Shown: piece after piece, positions 25,393-33,308 of the stretch | Numbering within the stretch: the stretch's first letter is position 1 | Layout of the letters: each line of letters starts with the position of its first letter | Source of the DNA: Actinomyces johnsonii | GTDB taxonomy: Bacteria > Actinomycetota > Actinomycetes > Actinomycetales > Actinomycetaceae | Assembly (NCBI RefSeq): GCF_006546835.1 | Contig: NZ_VICB01000005.1 | Coordinates: forward strand, 296,497 to 360,496 | DNA length: 64,000 nt | Direction: 5' to 3' | Position numbers and translations under genes: made by a program | The notes under the pieces: model-generated | What the model saw: the letters and a program-made list of their open reading frames with translations, nothing else | What the model was told of the DNA's origin: nothing | The model's database searches: none

Positions 25393-26846
25393 GCATGAGT
25401 GGCCTACGGCCCCCGGCACGCCGCATCATCGGAGTGGAGACCGAGTACGGCATCACCTGCGCCCCCACCGGAGACGGCCCGCCTCCCCTGGACGCCGACC
25501 ACGCCGCCCGCGAGCTCTTCGACCCGGTGGTTCAGCGCTCACGCTCCTCGAACGTCTTCACCCGCGGCGGTGCTCGTCTCTACCTGGATGTGGGCTCCCA
25601 CCCGGAGTTCGCCACCGCCGAGTGCGATCGTCTTGAGGACCTGCTCGCCCAGGACCGCGCCGGTGAGCTGGTCGTGGCCGACCTGGCCCAGCAGGCCAAC
25701 GTCCGGCTCGCCGCCGCAGGTGTTCCCGGGCGAATCCACCTGCTGAAGAACAACCGCGACGCCCAGGGCAATGGCTTCGGCTGCCACGAGAACTACCTCG
25801 TGCGCCGTCGCGGCGACTTCTGGAACGATGCACGCACCCTCGTACCCCACCTGGTGACGCGGCAGATCCTCGTCGGCGCCGGCCACATTACGGGAGACGG
25901 CGGGCTCCAGCCCGCGGCCCGTTCCACGGGCCCCAGTCGCTCGGGGTATGTCTTCTCCCAACGGGCGGACCAGATGTGGGACGCCGTCTCCTCTGCGACG
26001 ACCCGCGCCAGACCGCTGATCAATACTCGTGATGAGCCGCATGCCGACGCCGAGCGCTACCGGCGCATGCACGTCATCGTCGGGGATTCCAACATCGCCC
26101 AGGGATCCACTCTGCTCAAGGTGGCGGCCATGGACCTTCTCCTGGACTATTTGGAAAGCGGGGGAGACCTGAGCGACCTGGCTCTGGCCGACCCCATGAG
26201 GGCCATCCGGGACACCTGCAGTGACCTGAGTGCCGGAGTGCTCCTGGACCGCGTCGACGGCCGTACCATCACGCCGCTGGAGATGCAGGGCGAACACCTC
26301 GAACGGCTGCGCAACCACATCGCAGGCGGGATCGAGGTGACTGAGCTGCATGCCGCCGCACTGGACCTGTGGGAGCGGGGACTGGAGGCCGTCCGTCTCC
26401 AGGAGCCCCAGCGCGTGGCGACCGAGCTCGACTGGGCAGCCAAGCTCCAGCTGGTGACCCGTTACTGCCACAAGCACGACACCGACCTGACCGACCCGAG
26501 AGTGACCCGGCTGGCCCTGGCCTACCATGACGTCTCATCCGATCAGGGACTGCGCCAACGTCTGGAGAGCACTGGCATGCTGCGTCGCTTCGTCGGCGAC
26601 GAGGCCTGTCGATGCGCGATGAACACCCCGCCCGCCACAACGCGTGCGCGCCTGCGCGGCGCGGTCGTCGCCAGGGCTGAAGACCTGCGCCGCGACCTGA
26701 CTGTTGACTGGGTGGGCATTCGACTCGACGATGGCGCCTCGTCCACTGTTACCCTGAGTGATCCCTTCTGCGCTGCAGATGAGCACATTGACGCGCTGCT
26801 GGAGAGCATGGAGCACTCGGCAACCGAACTCCCCGCCGGGGTGTGA
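25389..26846 (+). CDS. pafA: Pup-protein ligase PafA
   Basis: 485 residues from GTG 25389, which overlaps the pup stop (ATG 25395 is also possible). RIIGVETEYGITCAPTG is the nucleotide-binding start. GARLYLDVGSHPEFATAECD, HLLKNNRDAQGNGFGCHENYLVRR and RPLINTRDEPHADAERYRRMHVIVGDSNIAQ match PafA rather than Dop, and the Dop loop is absent. It forms the isopeptide bond between Pup Glu and substrate Lys using ATP. No prcB or prcA lies between pup and pafA. Confidence 0.95.
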   Translation: MSMSGLRPPARRIIGVETEYGITCAPTGDGPPPLDADHAARELFDPVVQRSRSSNVFTRGGARLYLDVGSHPEFATAECDRLEDLLAQDRAGELVVADLAQQANVRLAAAGVPGRIHLLKNNRDAQGNGFGCHENYLVRRRGDFWNDARTLVPHLVTRQILVGAGHITGDGGLQPAARSTGPSRSGYVFSQRADQMWDAVSSATTRARPLINTRDEPHADAERYRRMHVIVGDSNIAQGSTLLKVAAMDLLLDYLESGGDLSDLALADPMRAIRDTCSDLSAGVLLDRVDGRTITPLEMQGEHLERLRNHIAGGIEVTELHAAALDLWERGLEAVRLQEPQRVATELDWAAKLQLVTRYCHKHDTDLTDPRVTRLALAYHDVSSDQGLRQRLESTGMLRRFVGDEACRCAMNTPPATTRARLRGAVVARAEDLRRDLTVDWVGIRLDDGASSTVTLSDPFCAADEHIDALLESMEHSATELPAGV

Positions 26847-26893
26847 GCGGCAACGTTCACGGTATCGGTGAGGCGACCGACGGAAGACGCAAT

Positions 26894-28312
26894 ATGAGTA
26901 CTACCTCCACACCAGATTCCGGCGCGGACGCGCCTCTGACCCGGCGTCAGCGCCGGGCGCTCGAGCGCGCTCAGGAGATGGCTCAGCAGGAGCGGCAGGA
27001 CGCATACACCGAGGATTTGCCGGCGATCTCCCAACCACCGGAAGAGCCCCGATCCTCCAGCGCACCATCCGCCGGCGCACCGGCGCTGTCGACCGTCGAG
27101 TCAGAGGCTCGGCCCGAGACCCGGGGGCGTTCCGCCGTTCCCTCACAGGACAGCTCTCGGCCCTGGCGACCTGTTGAAGACAGACCGGCATCCATGAGGC
27201 CGACCGCCGATCGCCAAGGTGATGATCACCGCGCCGTCCTCCCGGGAGAGCTTCGAGACGACCAGGATGACGATCTGGAGCATCCGGGTGGAGGCCTGCT
27301 CGACGAGAGGAACGCTCCGGAGACGACGCCGCCGCGGCGTACCCTGCGCGGTCCGCTGGGCAGCATGCCCAGGGGGCCCCTGGCCGTCGCTCTGATCGGT
27401 ATTGTCATCCTCGCGATGATCCTGGTACCTCTGGCCGTCGACAAGTTCGTCACCGGCAGGTACGGCCCGGATGCCAGCCCCGTTGCCCAACAGACCGTGC
27501 TGGACGGGAACGCCCCCTTGAATCAGCTGCTGACGATCAGCGGACGACTCGGCTCGGGTTCGGCCCCCTCCATCGCACTGGCCAACGAGGCCTCCCTGTC
27601 TGCTCCCAGCTCCGTCCTGACCGACGTCGTCGAGACTGGTCATGGGCGTGTGGTCTCGGAGGGCTCGCCGGTGATTCTTCAGGTCTCCCAGTTCTCCGGC
27701 CTCGATGGGCGCAATACGACCGGCAACGCCGACGGCTACAAGCTGTGGCGGAACATGCTGAGCCCCGCTGCGGGGGACTACATCAACGCAGCGGTTTCAG
27801 GCCAGCGCGAGGGGACTCGCGTCGTTCTTCGCGCTCCCTCCGAGGACTCGAGTACGGCTGAGATCACCATTGTCGACATCCTGCCCACCACAGCGACCGG
27901 GGAGACGAAGGAGCCCGCCCCCGGCACGCCCGCCGTTACAGAGGGGGCGGACGGCTCCATCACCGTCAGCAGTGCCGGCCTACCGGTGCCCACCCGCGCC
28001 GCCACAGCGATCCTCATCAAGGGCACCGGGCCTCAGATAGGTTCCCAGGACAAGGTTATCGTCCGCCGCACAATGGTCAGCTGGGCCACTGGCCAGGCCT
28101 TGGGGGAATCGACCTTCGGCTACCAGAATCTGCCCAAGCGCATCGATATGAGTGATGCATTGGTGGGCGTCTCCCAGAACCTGGTCGACATCACGGTCGG
28201 CTCGCGAGTGGTGCTCTCCCTGCCGGCGGAGCAGGCGAAGGGGACTGAACCCGTCGTCGTGGTCATTGACGTCCTAGCCATTGACAATGACTCCGAATCA
28301 TCTGCGGGATAA
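26894..28312 (+). CDS. Membrane-anchored FKBP-like protein beside pafA
   Basis: 472 residues from ATG 26894; an in-frame GTG at 26843 overlaps the pafA stop. A long charged, Pro/Arg-rich cytosolic part (~150 residues, starting LTRRQRRALERAQEMAQ) is followed by a transmembrane segment PLAVALIGIVILAMILVPLAV. The outer part holds two weak FKBP-type repeats: VILQVSQFSGLDGRNTTGNADGYKLW, and IGSQDKVIVRRTMVSWATGQALGES ending VGSRVVLSLPAEQ and VVVVIDVLAI. FKBP-type prolyl isomerase genes follow pafA in several actinobacteria. Active-site aromatic residues are largely missing, so isomerase activity is doubtful. Confidence 0.65.
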   Translation: MSTTSTPDSGADAPLTRRQRRALERAQEMAQQERQDAYTEDLPAISQPPEEPRSSSAPSAGAPALSTVESEARPETRGRSAVPSQDSSRPWRPVEDRPASMRPTADRQGDDHRAVLPGELRDDQDDDLEHPGGGLLDERNAPETTPPRRTLRGPLGSMPRGPLAVALIGIVILAMILVPLAVDKFVTGRYGPDASPVAQQTVLDGNAPLNQLLTISGRLGSGSAPSIALANEASLSAPSSVLTDVVETGHGRVVSEGSPVILQVSQFSGLDGRNTTGNADGYKLWRNMLSPAAGDYINAAVSGQREGTRVVLRAPSEDSSTAEITIVDILPTTATGETKEPAPGTPAVTEGADGSITVSSAGLPVPTRAATAILIKGTGPQIGSQDKVIVRRTMVSWATGQALGESTFGYQNLPKRIDMSDALVGVSQNLVDITVGSRVVLSLPAEQAKGTEPVVVVIDVLAIDNDSESSAG

Positions 28313-28378
28313 TCGAGTGGTGCGCAAACCGTCGCCCCAGTCCTCAGCATCTCCTCGCCCCACCACCCAGGATCATTC

Positions 28379-29149
28379 ATGAGCGTTGCCATCCGTATTA
28401 TTCCCTGTCTGGACGTCAAGGACGGTCGCGTCGTCAAAGGCGTGAACTTCCAAGGCCTCAAGGATGCCGGAGATCCGGTGGAGCTGGCCGCGCGCTACGA
28501 CGCCCAGGGGGCCGACGAAATCACCTTCCTGGACGTGTCGGCATCGCATGAAGGACGCTCCACCATGCTGGACGTGGTGTCCCGCACCGCGGAGCAGGTG
28601 TTCGTCCCGCTGACCGTCGGTGGGGGAGTGCGTTCTGTCGGAGACGTGGACCAGCTTCTGCGTGCGGGCGCGGACAAGGTCGGCATCAACACCGCCGCCA
28701 TCACCCGTCCCGAGCTGCTGGCGGAGGTGGCGCAGCGCTTCGGCAATCAGGTGGTCGTCCTATCGGTGGATGCGCGGCGGTGCCCGCCCGGTGTCACAAC
28801 CGCCTCGGGTTATGAGGTCACCACCCACGGAGGACGCACCTCAACCGGTATCGACGCCGTGGACTGGGCGGTCCGGGGAGCGCAGCTCGGGGCCGGAGAG
28901 ATCCTTCTGAACTCCATGGACGCCGACGGCGTCACGGGGGGCTTCGACACCGAGATGATCGACGCCGTCCGCGAGCAGGTCCGAGTCCCGCTCATCGCCT
29001 CCGGTGGCGCCGGGCGCCCCGAGGACTTCGCGATCGCGGCCGGCCACGGCGCCGACGCCGTTCTGGCCGCCTCGGTCTTCCATTACGGAACGATGACCAT
29101 CGCTGAGGCGAAAGAAGCCCTACGAAACGCAGGCCACCCGGTGCGTTGA
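28379..29149 (+). CDS. hisF: Imidazole glycerol phosphate synthase cyclase subunit HisF
   Basis: 256 residues, full length. [35 protein letters not shown] has the catalytic Asp ([12 protein letters not shown]). LTVGGGVRS, the LSVDARR strand, [13 protein letters not shown] (second catalytic Asp region) and [11 protein letters not shown] complete the (beta-alpha)8 barrel. It closes the imidazole ring from PRFAR and HisH-derived ammonia. It lies upstream of hisI at 30874, separated by three small membrane-protein genes. Confidence 0.95.
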   Translation: MSVAIRIIPCLDVKDGRVVKGVNFQGLKDAGDPVELAARYDAQGADEITFLDVSASHEGRSTMLDVVSRTAEQVFVPLTVGGGVRSVGDVDQLLRAGADKVGINTAAITRPELLAEVAQRFGNQVVVLSVDARRCPPGVTTASGYEVTTHGGRTSTGIDAVDWAVRGAQLGAGEILLNSMDADGVTGGFDTEMIDAVREQVRVPLIASGGAGRPEDFAIAAGHGADAVLAASVFHYGTMTIAEAKEALRNAGHPVR

Positions 29150-29258
29150 TTGCATGGAGGACGAGAAGAAGAGCCTTCCTAGCAGAACGATGAACCTGGA
29201 TATACGTTCAACACCTATCTCCATTGTTCATCAATCACTACCAGTATGGAGAATAGTC

Positions 29259-29609
29259 ATGAGCTACATGGGCGCCTACCCCAGCGGCCCGTACAACCAG
29301 CAATCCGGTGGCTACGGCCCCGGAGGTGGGTTCGGCCACCGGCCCAACGAGAAGAATGCGTTTGGCGGCTGGGCTCTTGGCCTGGGTATGGCCAGCGTCT
29401 TCTGCGGTATTGGCCTTCTCGCTGCTATCCCCGCGATCATTTTGGGGTTCCTCGGGGTGCTGGCGGCGAACGAGGGGCGTGCTACCAACAAGGGAATGTC
29501 CATTATCGGCATCGTCATGGGTGTGATCGCGATTATGCTGACAATCATCGTCTTCTCCTCCGGTTTTTACCAGGACATTGAGGATATATTCGAGTCCTAC
29601 TGGACATAG
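29259..29609 (+). CDS. Small DUF4190-type membrane protein A
   Basis: 116 residues. Head MSYMGAYPSGPYNQQSGGYGPGGGFG is Gly/Tyr/Pro-rich. It is followed by NAFGGWALGLGMASVFCGIGLLAAIPAIILGFLG, a cytosolic turn AANEGRATNKGMSIIGIVMG and a second hydrophobic helix, the DUF4190 pattern. The function is unknown. It is a paralogue of the next gene (shared GGWALGLG and GRxTNKGMSI). An upstream in-frame start at 29154 is possible but less like the family. Confidence 0.75.
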   Translation: MSYMGAYPSGPYNQQSGGYGPGGGFGHRPNEKNAFGGWALGLGMASVFCGIGLLAAIPAIILGFLGVLAANEGRATNKGMSIIGIVMGVIAIMLTIIVFSSGFYQDIEDIFESYWT

Positions 29610-29782
29610 TGAGTTGTTCCATACGCCTTGCCGTATGAGCTTCGGGCCGGTCCTATGCAGTGGGATGCTGTTCGGATGAGGTCGATGGGGTGTGGTCCCC
29701 ATGGGGATGGGATGCCCTCCTTGCGACTTGATGCGCTCGGTCATGTAGTCTGCTTGGTGTACTTCGCTCTTTGGGAGGAATA

Positions 29783-30364
29783 ATGAGCGACATGATCCCT
29801 TATCAAGCGGATCCTTATCGGCAGGGAAGTGCTGGCGGCCAGGATTATCTGTCTGCTCAAGGGTATCCTTTCCCTGATGGAACAGGCTTGCCTGGTGGCC
29901 AGGCCGGATATTACAGCGCCGATTACTTGAGTGGTTGGTCCGACCCGTACCTGGCGTCACCCGGGAGTCAGGGTATTCCCTACCCGGGGGCGGCTCCGCA
30001 GATGTACGGTCAGCCCTACAGTCAGCAGCACCCCTATCCGCAGGCTCCTTATGGGCCTTACACGCCCTATGGTCAGGGCTCGTACTGGGGTGGGGCCTAC
30101 AATCCGCGCCGCTATGAGGCCAATGCGCTGGGCGGGTGGGCGCTCGGGCTCGGTATTGCCAGTGTATTTCTGTTCTGCTATTTTGGTGCGCTACTTGGAG
30201 TCCCTGCGATCATCGTAGGTTTTAAGGGGATGCGTGCTGCCGATGAAGGGCGTTCCACTAATAAAGGGATGTCAATAGCCGGGATGATTCTGGGAAGCAT
30301 AGGGACGGCGATCAGTGTCATCTACATAACAAGTTTCCTCATTTTGTACCTCAGTACAGTGTAG
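29783..30364 (+). CDS. Small DUF4190-type membrane protein B
   Basis: 193 residues. ATG 29783 follows GGGAGGAATA. A ~110-residue Tyr/Pro/Gln/Gly-rich head (PYPQAPYGPYTPYGQGSYWGG) precedes the DUF4190 core NALGGWALGLGIASVFLFCYFGALLG, GMRAADEGRSTNKGMSIAGM and a final hydrophobic helix. Function unknown. The head composition resembles those of the DUF805 proteins at 2183 and 3871. Codon use is less GC-rich than in hisF or hisI, as for paralogue A. Confidence 0.8.
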   Translation: MSDMIPYQADPYRQGSAGGQDYLSAQGYPFPDGTGLPGGQAGYYSADYLSGWSDPYLASPGSQGIPYPGAAPQMYGQPYSQQHPYPQAPYGPYTPYGQGSYWGGAYNPRRYEANALGGWALGLGIASVFLFCYFGALLGVPAIIVGFKGMRAADEGRSTNKGMSIAGMILGSIGTAISVIYITSFLILYLSTV

Positions 30365-30387
30365 ATCTGGAGGCTGGTCGACAGGAC

Positions 30388-30846
30388 ATGGCTAAGAGCA
30401 TCTATCGGGGCGGTACACGTGCTGCTCTGGGCAGTCGGGTCGGGCTGGGGCTTCTCATGGCCCTCTCCTCGGTGCCGGGCGGCCTCATCTTCCTGCGGGC
30501 GTTGACGCTGCCTCGCGGTTCCTCGGGGTTTCCGGACCTCTGCCCCCTCCATCGGCTCACCGGGTTGTGGTGCCCTTTGTGCGGTGGTACGAGGGCGACT
30601 CGGGAGCTCATCCGGGGCGACTTGTGGGGAGCACTGGGCTACAACCCCTTCGCCCTCGTCGTGGAGATGGTGGTGGTCCTCCTGGTGGTGCGCTGGCTGC
30701 TCGCCTCGTCTCGAGGCTGGCGCCGGCAGTTCATCACGGGCAGAGAAGGCATCCTTCTTGGCGCGGTCTGTGCCGCCTTCGCCGTAGTGCGCAATCTGCC
30801 CGGAATGTGGGTCTACCTCGGGCCGCTGCTCGGACCTCCGGGGTGA
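30388..30846 (+). CDS. DUF2752 membrane protein
   Basis: 152 residues. The DUF2752 signature is CPLHRLTGLWCPLCGGTRATRELIRGDLWGALGYNPF, with two CxxC-like Cys groups and the GGTR turn between hydrophobic helices. Function unknown. It begins 23 bases after the DUF4190 gene and is followed at 30874 by hisI. Confidence 0.85.
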   Translation: MAKSIYRGGTRAALGSRVGLGLLMALSSVPGGLIFLRALTLPRGSSGFPDLCPLHRLTGLWCPLCGGTRATRELIRGDLWGALGYNPFALVVEMVVVLLVVRWLLASSRGWRRQFITGREGILLGAVCAAFAVVRNLPGMWVYLGPLLGPPG

Positions 30847-30861
30847 TGGGGGCCTGATGTG

Positions 30862-30867
30862 CATAAT
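30862..30867 (+). promoter_or_regulatory. -10-like hexamer of a leaderless hisI promoter
   Basis: CATAAT (five of six matches to the consensus), 6 bases, then GTG 30874. It supports GTG 30874 as the hisI start in place of GTG 30859. Confidence 0.55.
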
Positions 30868-30873
30868 GCAGTC

Positions 30874-31236
30874 GTGACTCTCGATTCAGGCATCTCCGCA
30901 CGTCTCAAGCGCAACGCCGATGGTCTGGTGTGCGCCGTCGTCCAGCAGTACGACTCGCGTGAGGTTCTCATGGTGGGCTGGATGGACGACGAGGCGCTCC
31001 GACGTACCTTGACCGAGGGGCGCGTGACCTTCTGGTCGCGATCTCGGCGTGAGTATTGGCGCAAGGGAGACACCTCCGGGCACGCGCAGTACGTCAGGGC
31101 CGTCCACTTGGACTGCGACGGAGACGCCCTTCTGGTGGAGGTTGATCAGGTCGGAGCCGCCTGCCACACCGGCGAGCGCAGCTGCTTCCTGGCCGGGGGC
31201 GACCTGGGGGCACGGCCAGGTAAGCGGCCCGACTGA
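30874..31236 (+). CDS. hisI: Phosphoribosyl-AMP cyclohydrolase HisI
   Basis: 120 residues from GTG 30874, which gives the usual start xTLDxxIxARLKRNxDGL. Family features: [38 protein letters not shown] (phosphate site), [29 protein letters not shown] with the Mg Asp residues and the Zn Cys residues. It opens the purine ring of PR-AMP in histidine synthesis. In many actinobacteria trpE, trpB and trpA lie between hisI and lgt; here only a TrpC-like gene does. Confidence 0.95.
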   Translation: MTLDSGISARLKRNADGLVCAVVQQYDSREVLMVGWMDDEALRRTLTEGRVTFWSRSRREYWRKGDTSGHAQYVRAVHLDCDGDALLVEVDQVGAACHTGERSCFLAGGDLGARPGKRPD

Positions 31237-31351
31237 ACTCTCCGCGGTGAACGCCGCTCAACGATTTGCAACAGACGGCCTCAGGCCGTCACGATGGATA
31301 CGGACAGGCGCCCTCCAGGAGCGCCCGCGGGTGAGATCGAGGAGGTGCGTG

Positions 31352-32176
31352 ATGACCTCGTTCGAGGCGATGGCGGCCGACGCCAGGGCGGCTGCCGACC
31401 GCCGGGCTTCGCGCGTCCCATTGGCTCGCCTGCGAGAGTCCTCGCGCCTGGTCCCCGGAGCCATCAGCGCCCTGCCAAGCCTGCGTACCGACGACCGGGC
31501 GGTTACGGTCATCGCGGAGGTCAAGCGATCCACCGCCACTTTCGCGGACCTCAGCGGCGTCGGCGATCCCGGAATGCTGGCCTGCTTCTACGCCGCAGGT
31601 GGCGCCGCCAGCGTCTCGGTGGTGACCGGCCCGAGCAGCACCCGCGGTTCCCTGAAGGATCTGGATGCCGTCAGGGCCGCCGTGGATCTGCCCGTCCTCG
31701 CCAACGACCTCGTGGTCACCCCCTACCAGGTGCACGAGGCCCGGGCTCACGGCGCCGACCTGCTCATGCTCGATGCCCGCCTTGAGACCCTAGTGCTCGA
31801 AGGTCTCATTGAAAGGGTCCACTCCCTGGGGATGAGCGCCGTTGTGAAGGCCCGCACTCGACGCGATGCCCTGATCGCAGTCGAGGCCGGCGCCCGCATC
31901 GTCGCTATCGACACACGGGACCCCGATACCCTGGCCGTCGACTGCGGCCTGTTCGATCAAGTCACCGACGTCCTGCCGGCTCAGGTCGTCCGTATCGCCG
32001 CCGGGGGAGTGCGGGGTCCCCATGACGTCATGAGTTTCGCCCGTTGCGGAGCCGATGTCGTCCTCGTCGGCGAGGCCATCATCCGTTCCACCGATCCTCA
32101 GCAGTTCGTTGCTGAGCTGGTTGCCGCCGGTGCCCACCCGGCACTGATTCCCTCCGCCCACCGAGAGGTCCTCTGA
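31352..32176 (+). CDS. TrpC-like (beta-alpha)8 protein lacking most IGPS catalytic residues
   Basis: 274 residues; GAGGAGG precedes ATG 31352. The fold and phosphate site match indole-3-glycerol phosphate synthase (VIAEVKRS with E56 and K58; YQVHEARAHGADLLML; CGADVVLVGEAIIRSTDP). But the catalytic Lys of KDF is N118 (ANDL), the Glu of EVH is K166 (VVKAR), the Asn of GxNNRDL is D187 (AIDTRD), and the Glu-Ser of AESG is A217-G218 (IAAGGV). Five of seven active-site residues are gone, yet the frame is intact. It is therefore unlikely to make indoleglycerol phosphate. It may serve another reaction or a structural or regulatory role. It sits in the usual trpC position between hisI and lgt. Confidence 0.85.
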   Translation: MTSFEAMAADARAAADRRASRVPLARLRESSRLVPGAISALPSLRTDDRAVTVIAEVKRSTATFADLSGVGDPGMLACFYAAGGAASVSVVTGPSSTRGSLKDLDAVRAAVDLPVLANDLVVTPYQVHEARAHGADLLMLDARLETLVLEGLIERVHSLGMSAVVKARTRRDALIAVEAGARIVAIDTRDPDTLAVDCGLFDQVTDVLPAQVVRIAAGGVRGPHDVMSFARCGADVVLVGEAIIRSTDPQQFVAELVAAGAHPALIPSAHREVL

Positions 32177-33184
32177 GTGCCCGTTACTACGCTTTCCACC
32201 ATGGTATCCGCGATGTCAGAGACGTCTGCCGGTCTGCCGAGCCCTTCGTCAGGTGTCTGGCACATCGGTCCCATCCCGATCCGGGCCTACGCGCTGTGCA
32301 TTCTCACCGGCGTTTTCGTGGCCGTGTGGTGGTCCGACCGGCGATACCGGGCCAGAGGGGGCCGGCCGGAGATCGTCCTCGACATCGCTATCGTGGCGGT
32401 TCCGTCCGGAATCGTGGGTGCCCGGCTCTACCACGTCCTGTCCTCGCCCGACGACTACTTCGGTCCGAACGGGGACCTGTCCCGCATCCCGCAGACCTGG
32501 TTGGGGGGATTGGGGATCTGGGGCGGCGTCGCGGGCGGTGTTCTGGCCAGCGTGCTTGTCATGCGCCATCGCGGTCTGCGCGTCGCTCCACTGGCCGACG
32601 CCGTGGCCCCGGCGCTGCTGGTGGCCCAGGCGATCGGCCGGCTGGGCAACTGGTTTAACCAGGAGCTCTACGGCGCCCCGACGACCCTTCCCTGGGGACT
32701 GCGGATCGACGACGCTCACCTGCCGCCCGGATCCAGCTATCCGCCCGGAACCCTGTTCCACCCGACCTTCCTCTATGAGGCCCTGTGGAACCTTGCCGGG
32801 GCGGCCCTTCTGGTGTGGATCGGAAGAAGGATGCTGGCCCGCCACGATGCCACCGGAGGCAGGCTCATGTGGGTCTACCTCATGATCTACACGGCCGGTC
32901 GGGGGTGGATCGAGATGCTGCGCATCGACGAAGCCGAGACGATTCTCGGCCTGCGGCTGAATGTGTGGACCTCCGTCGTCGTCTTCCTCGTCGGCGCCGT
33001 CGGACTGGCCATCACCTCGCGGCGCCCTCTCAGCGATGCCATCGAGAGACCGGGGGGAGGGCCGGAGGAGGACTCCTCGGGAGAGGACTCGTCGTCCGAA
33101 GAGGCCTCGGCTGATCAGCCCTCCGAAGAGGCCTCGCCGCCCGGGACTGACGCTGAGACGACGGCCTCCCACGCAGGTGCCTGA
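32177..33184 (+). CDS. lgt: Prolipoprotein diacylglyceryl transferase Lgt
   Basis: 335 residues from GTG 32177, directly after the stop of the TrpC-like gene; ATG 32213 is an alternative. The Lgt signature GRLGNWFNQELYG is present, with GARLYHVLSSPDDYF (the H-containing loop), RRMLARHDATGGRLMWVYLMIYTAGRGWIEMLRID and about seven hydrophobic segments. The C-terminal ~50 residues are a Glu/Ser-rich tail (EEDSSGEDSSSEEASADQPSEE). Lgt adds diacylglycerol to the lipobox Cys; a candidate substrate is the lipoprotein at 44243. Confidence 0.93.
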   Translation: MPVTTLSTMVSAMSETSAGLPSPSSGVWHIGPIPIRAYALCILTGVFVAVWWSDRRYRARGGRPEIVLDIAIVAVPSGIVGARLYHVLSSPDDYFGPNGDLSRIPQTWLGGLGIWGGVAGGVLASVLVMRHRGLRVAPLADAVAPALLVAQAIGRLGNWFNQELYGAPTTLPWGLRIDDAHLPPGSSYPPGTLFHPTFLYEALWNLAGAALLVWIGRRMLARHDATGGRLMWVYLMIYTAGRGWIEMLRIDEAETILGLRLNVWTSVVVFLVGAVGLAITSRRPLSDAIERPGGGPEEDSSGEDSSSEEASADQPSEEASPPGTDAETTASHAGA

Positions 33185-33296
33185 GCCCGCCGTTCAGGTG
33201 CTCGGCGCCCGCTGAACCCGAGGTCGATGCGGGTGAGGATCGTCGCAACCTGACAAGCGCCGGGATTCCTCCTCGTGCGCGAGGCCCAGTGTCCCG

Positions 33297-33302
33297 TATC
33301 CT
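33297..33302 (+). promoter_or_regulatory. -10-like hexamer of a leaderless pyk promoter
   Basis: TATCCT, 6 bases, then ATG 33309. The base before the gene holds no Shine-Dalgarno sequence. Confidence 0.55.
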
Positions 33303-33308
33303 AAGCCC

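Noticed and set aside
31049..31351. TrpC-like protein starting upstream at 31049
   Set aside because: That part overlaps hisI in another frame; ATG 31352 has a strong ribosome binding site.
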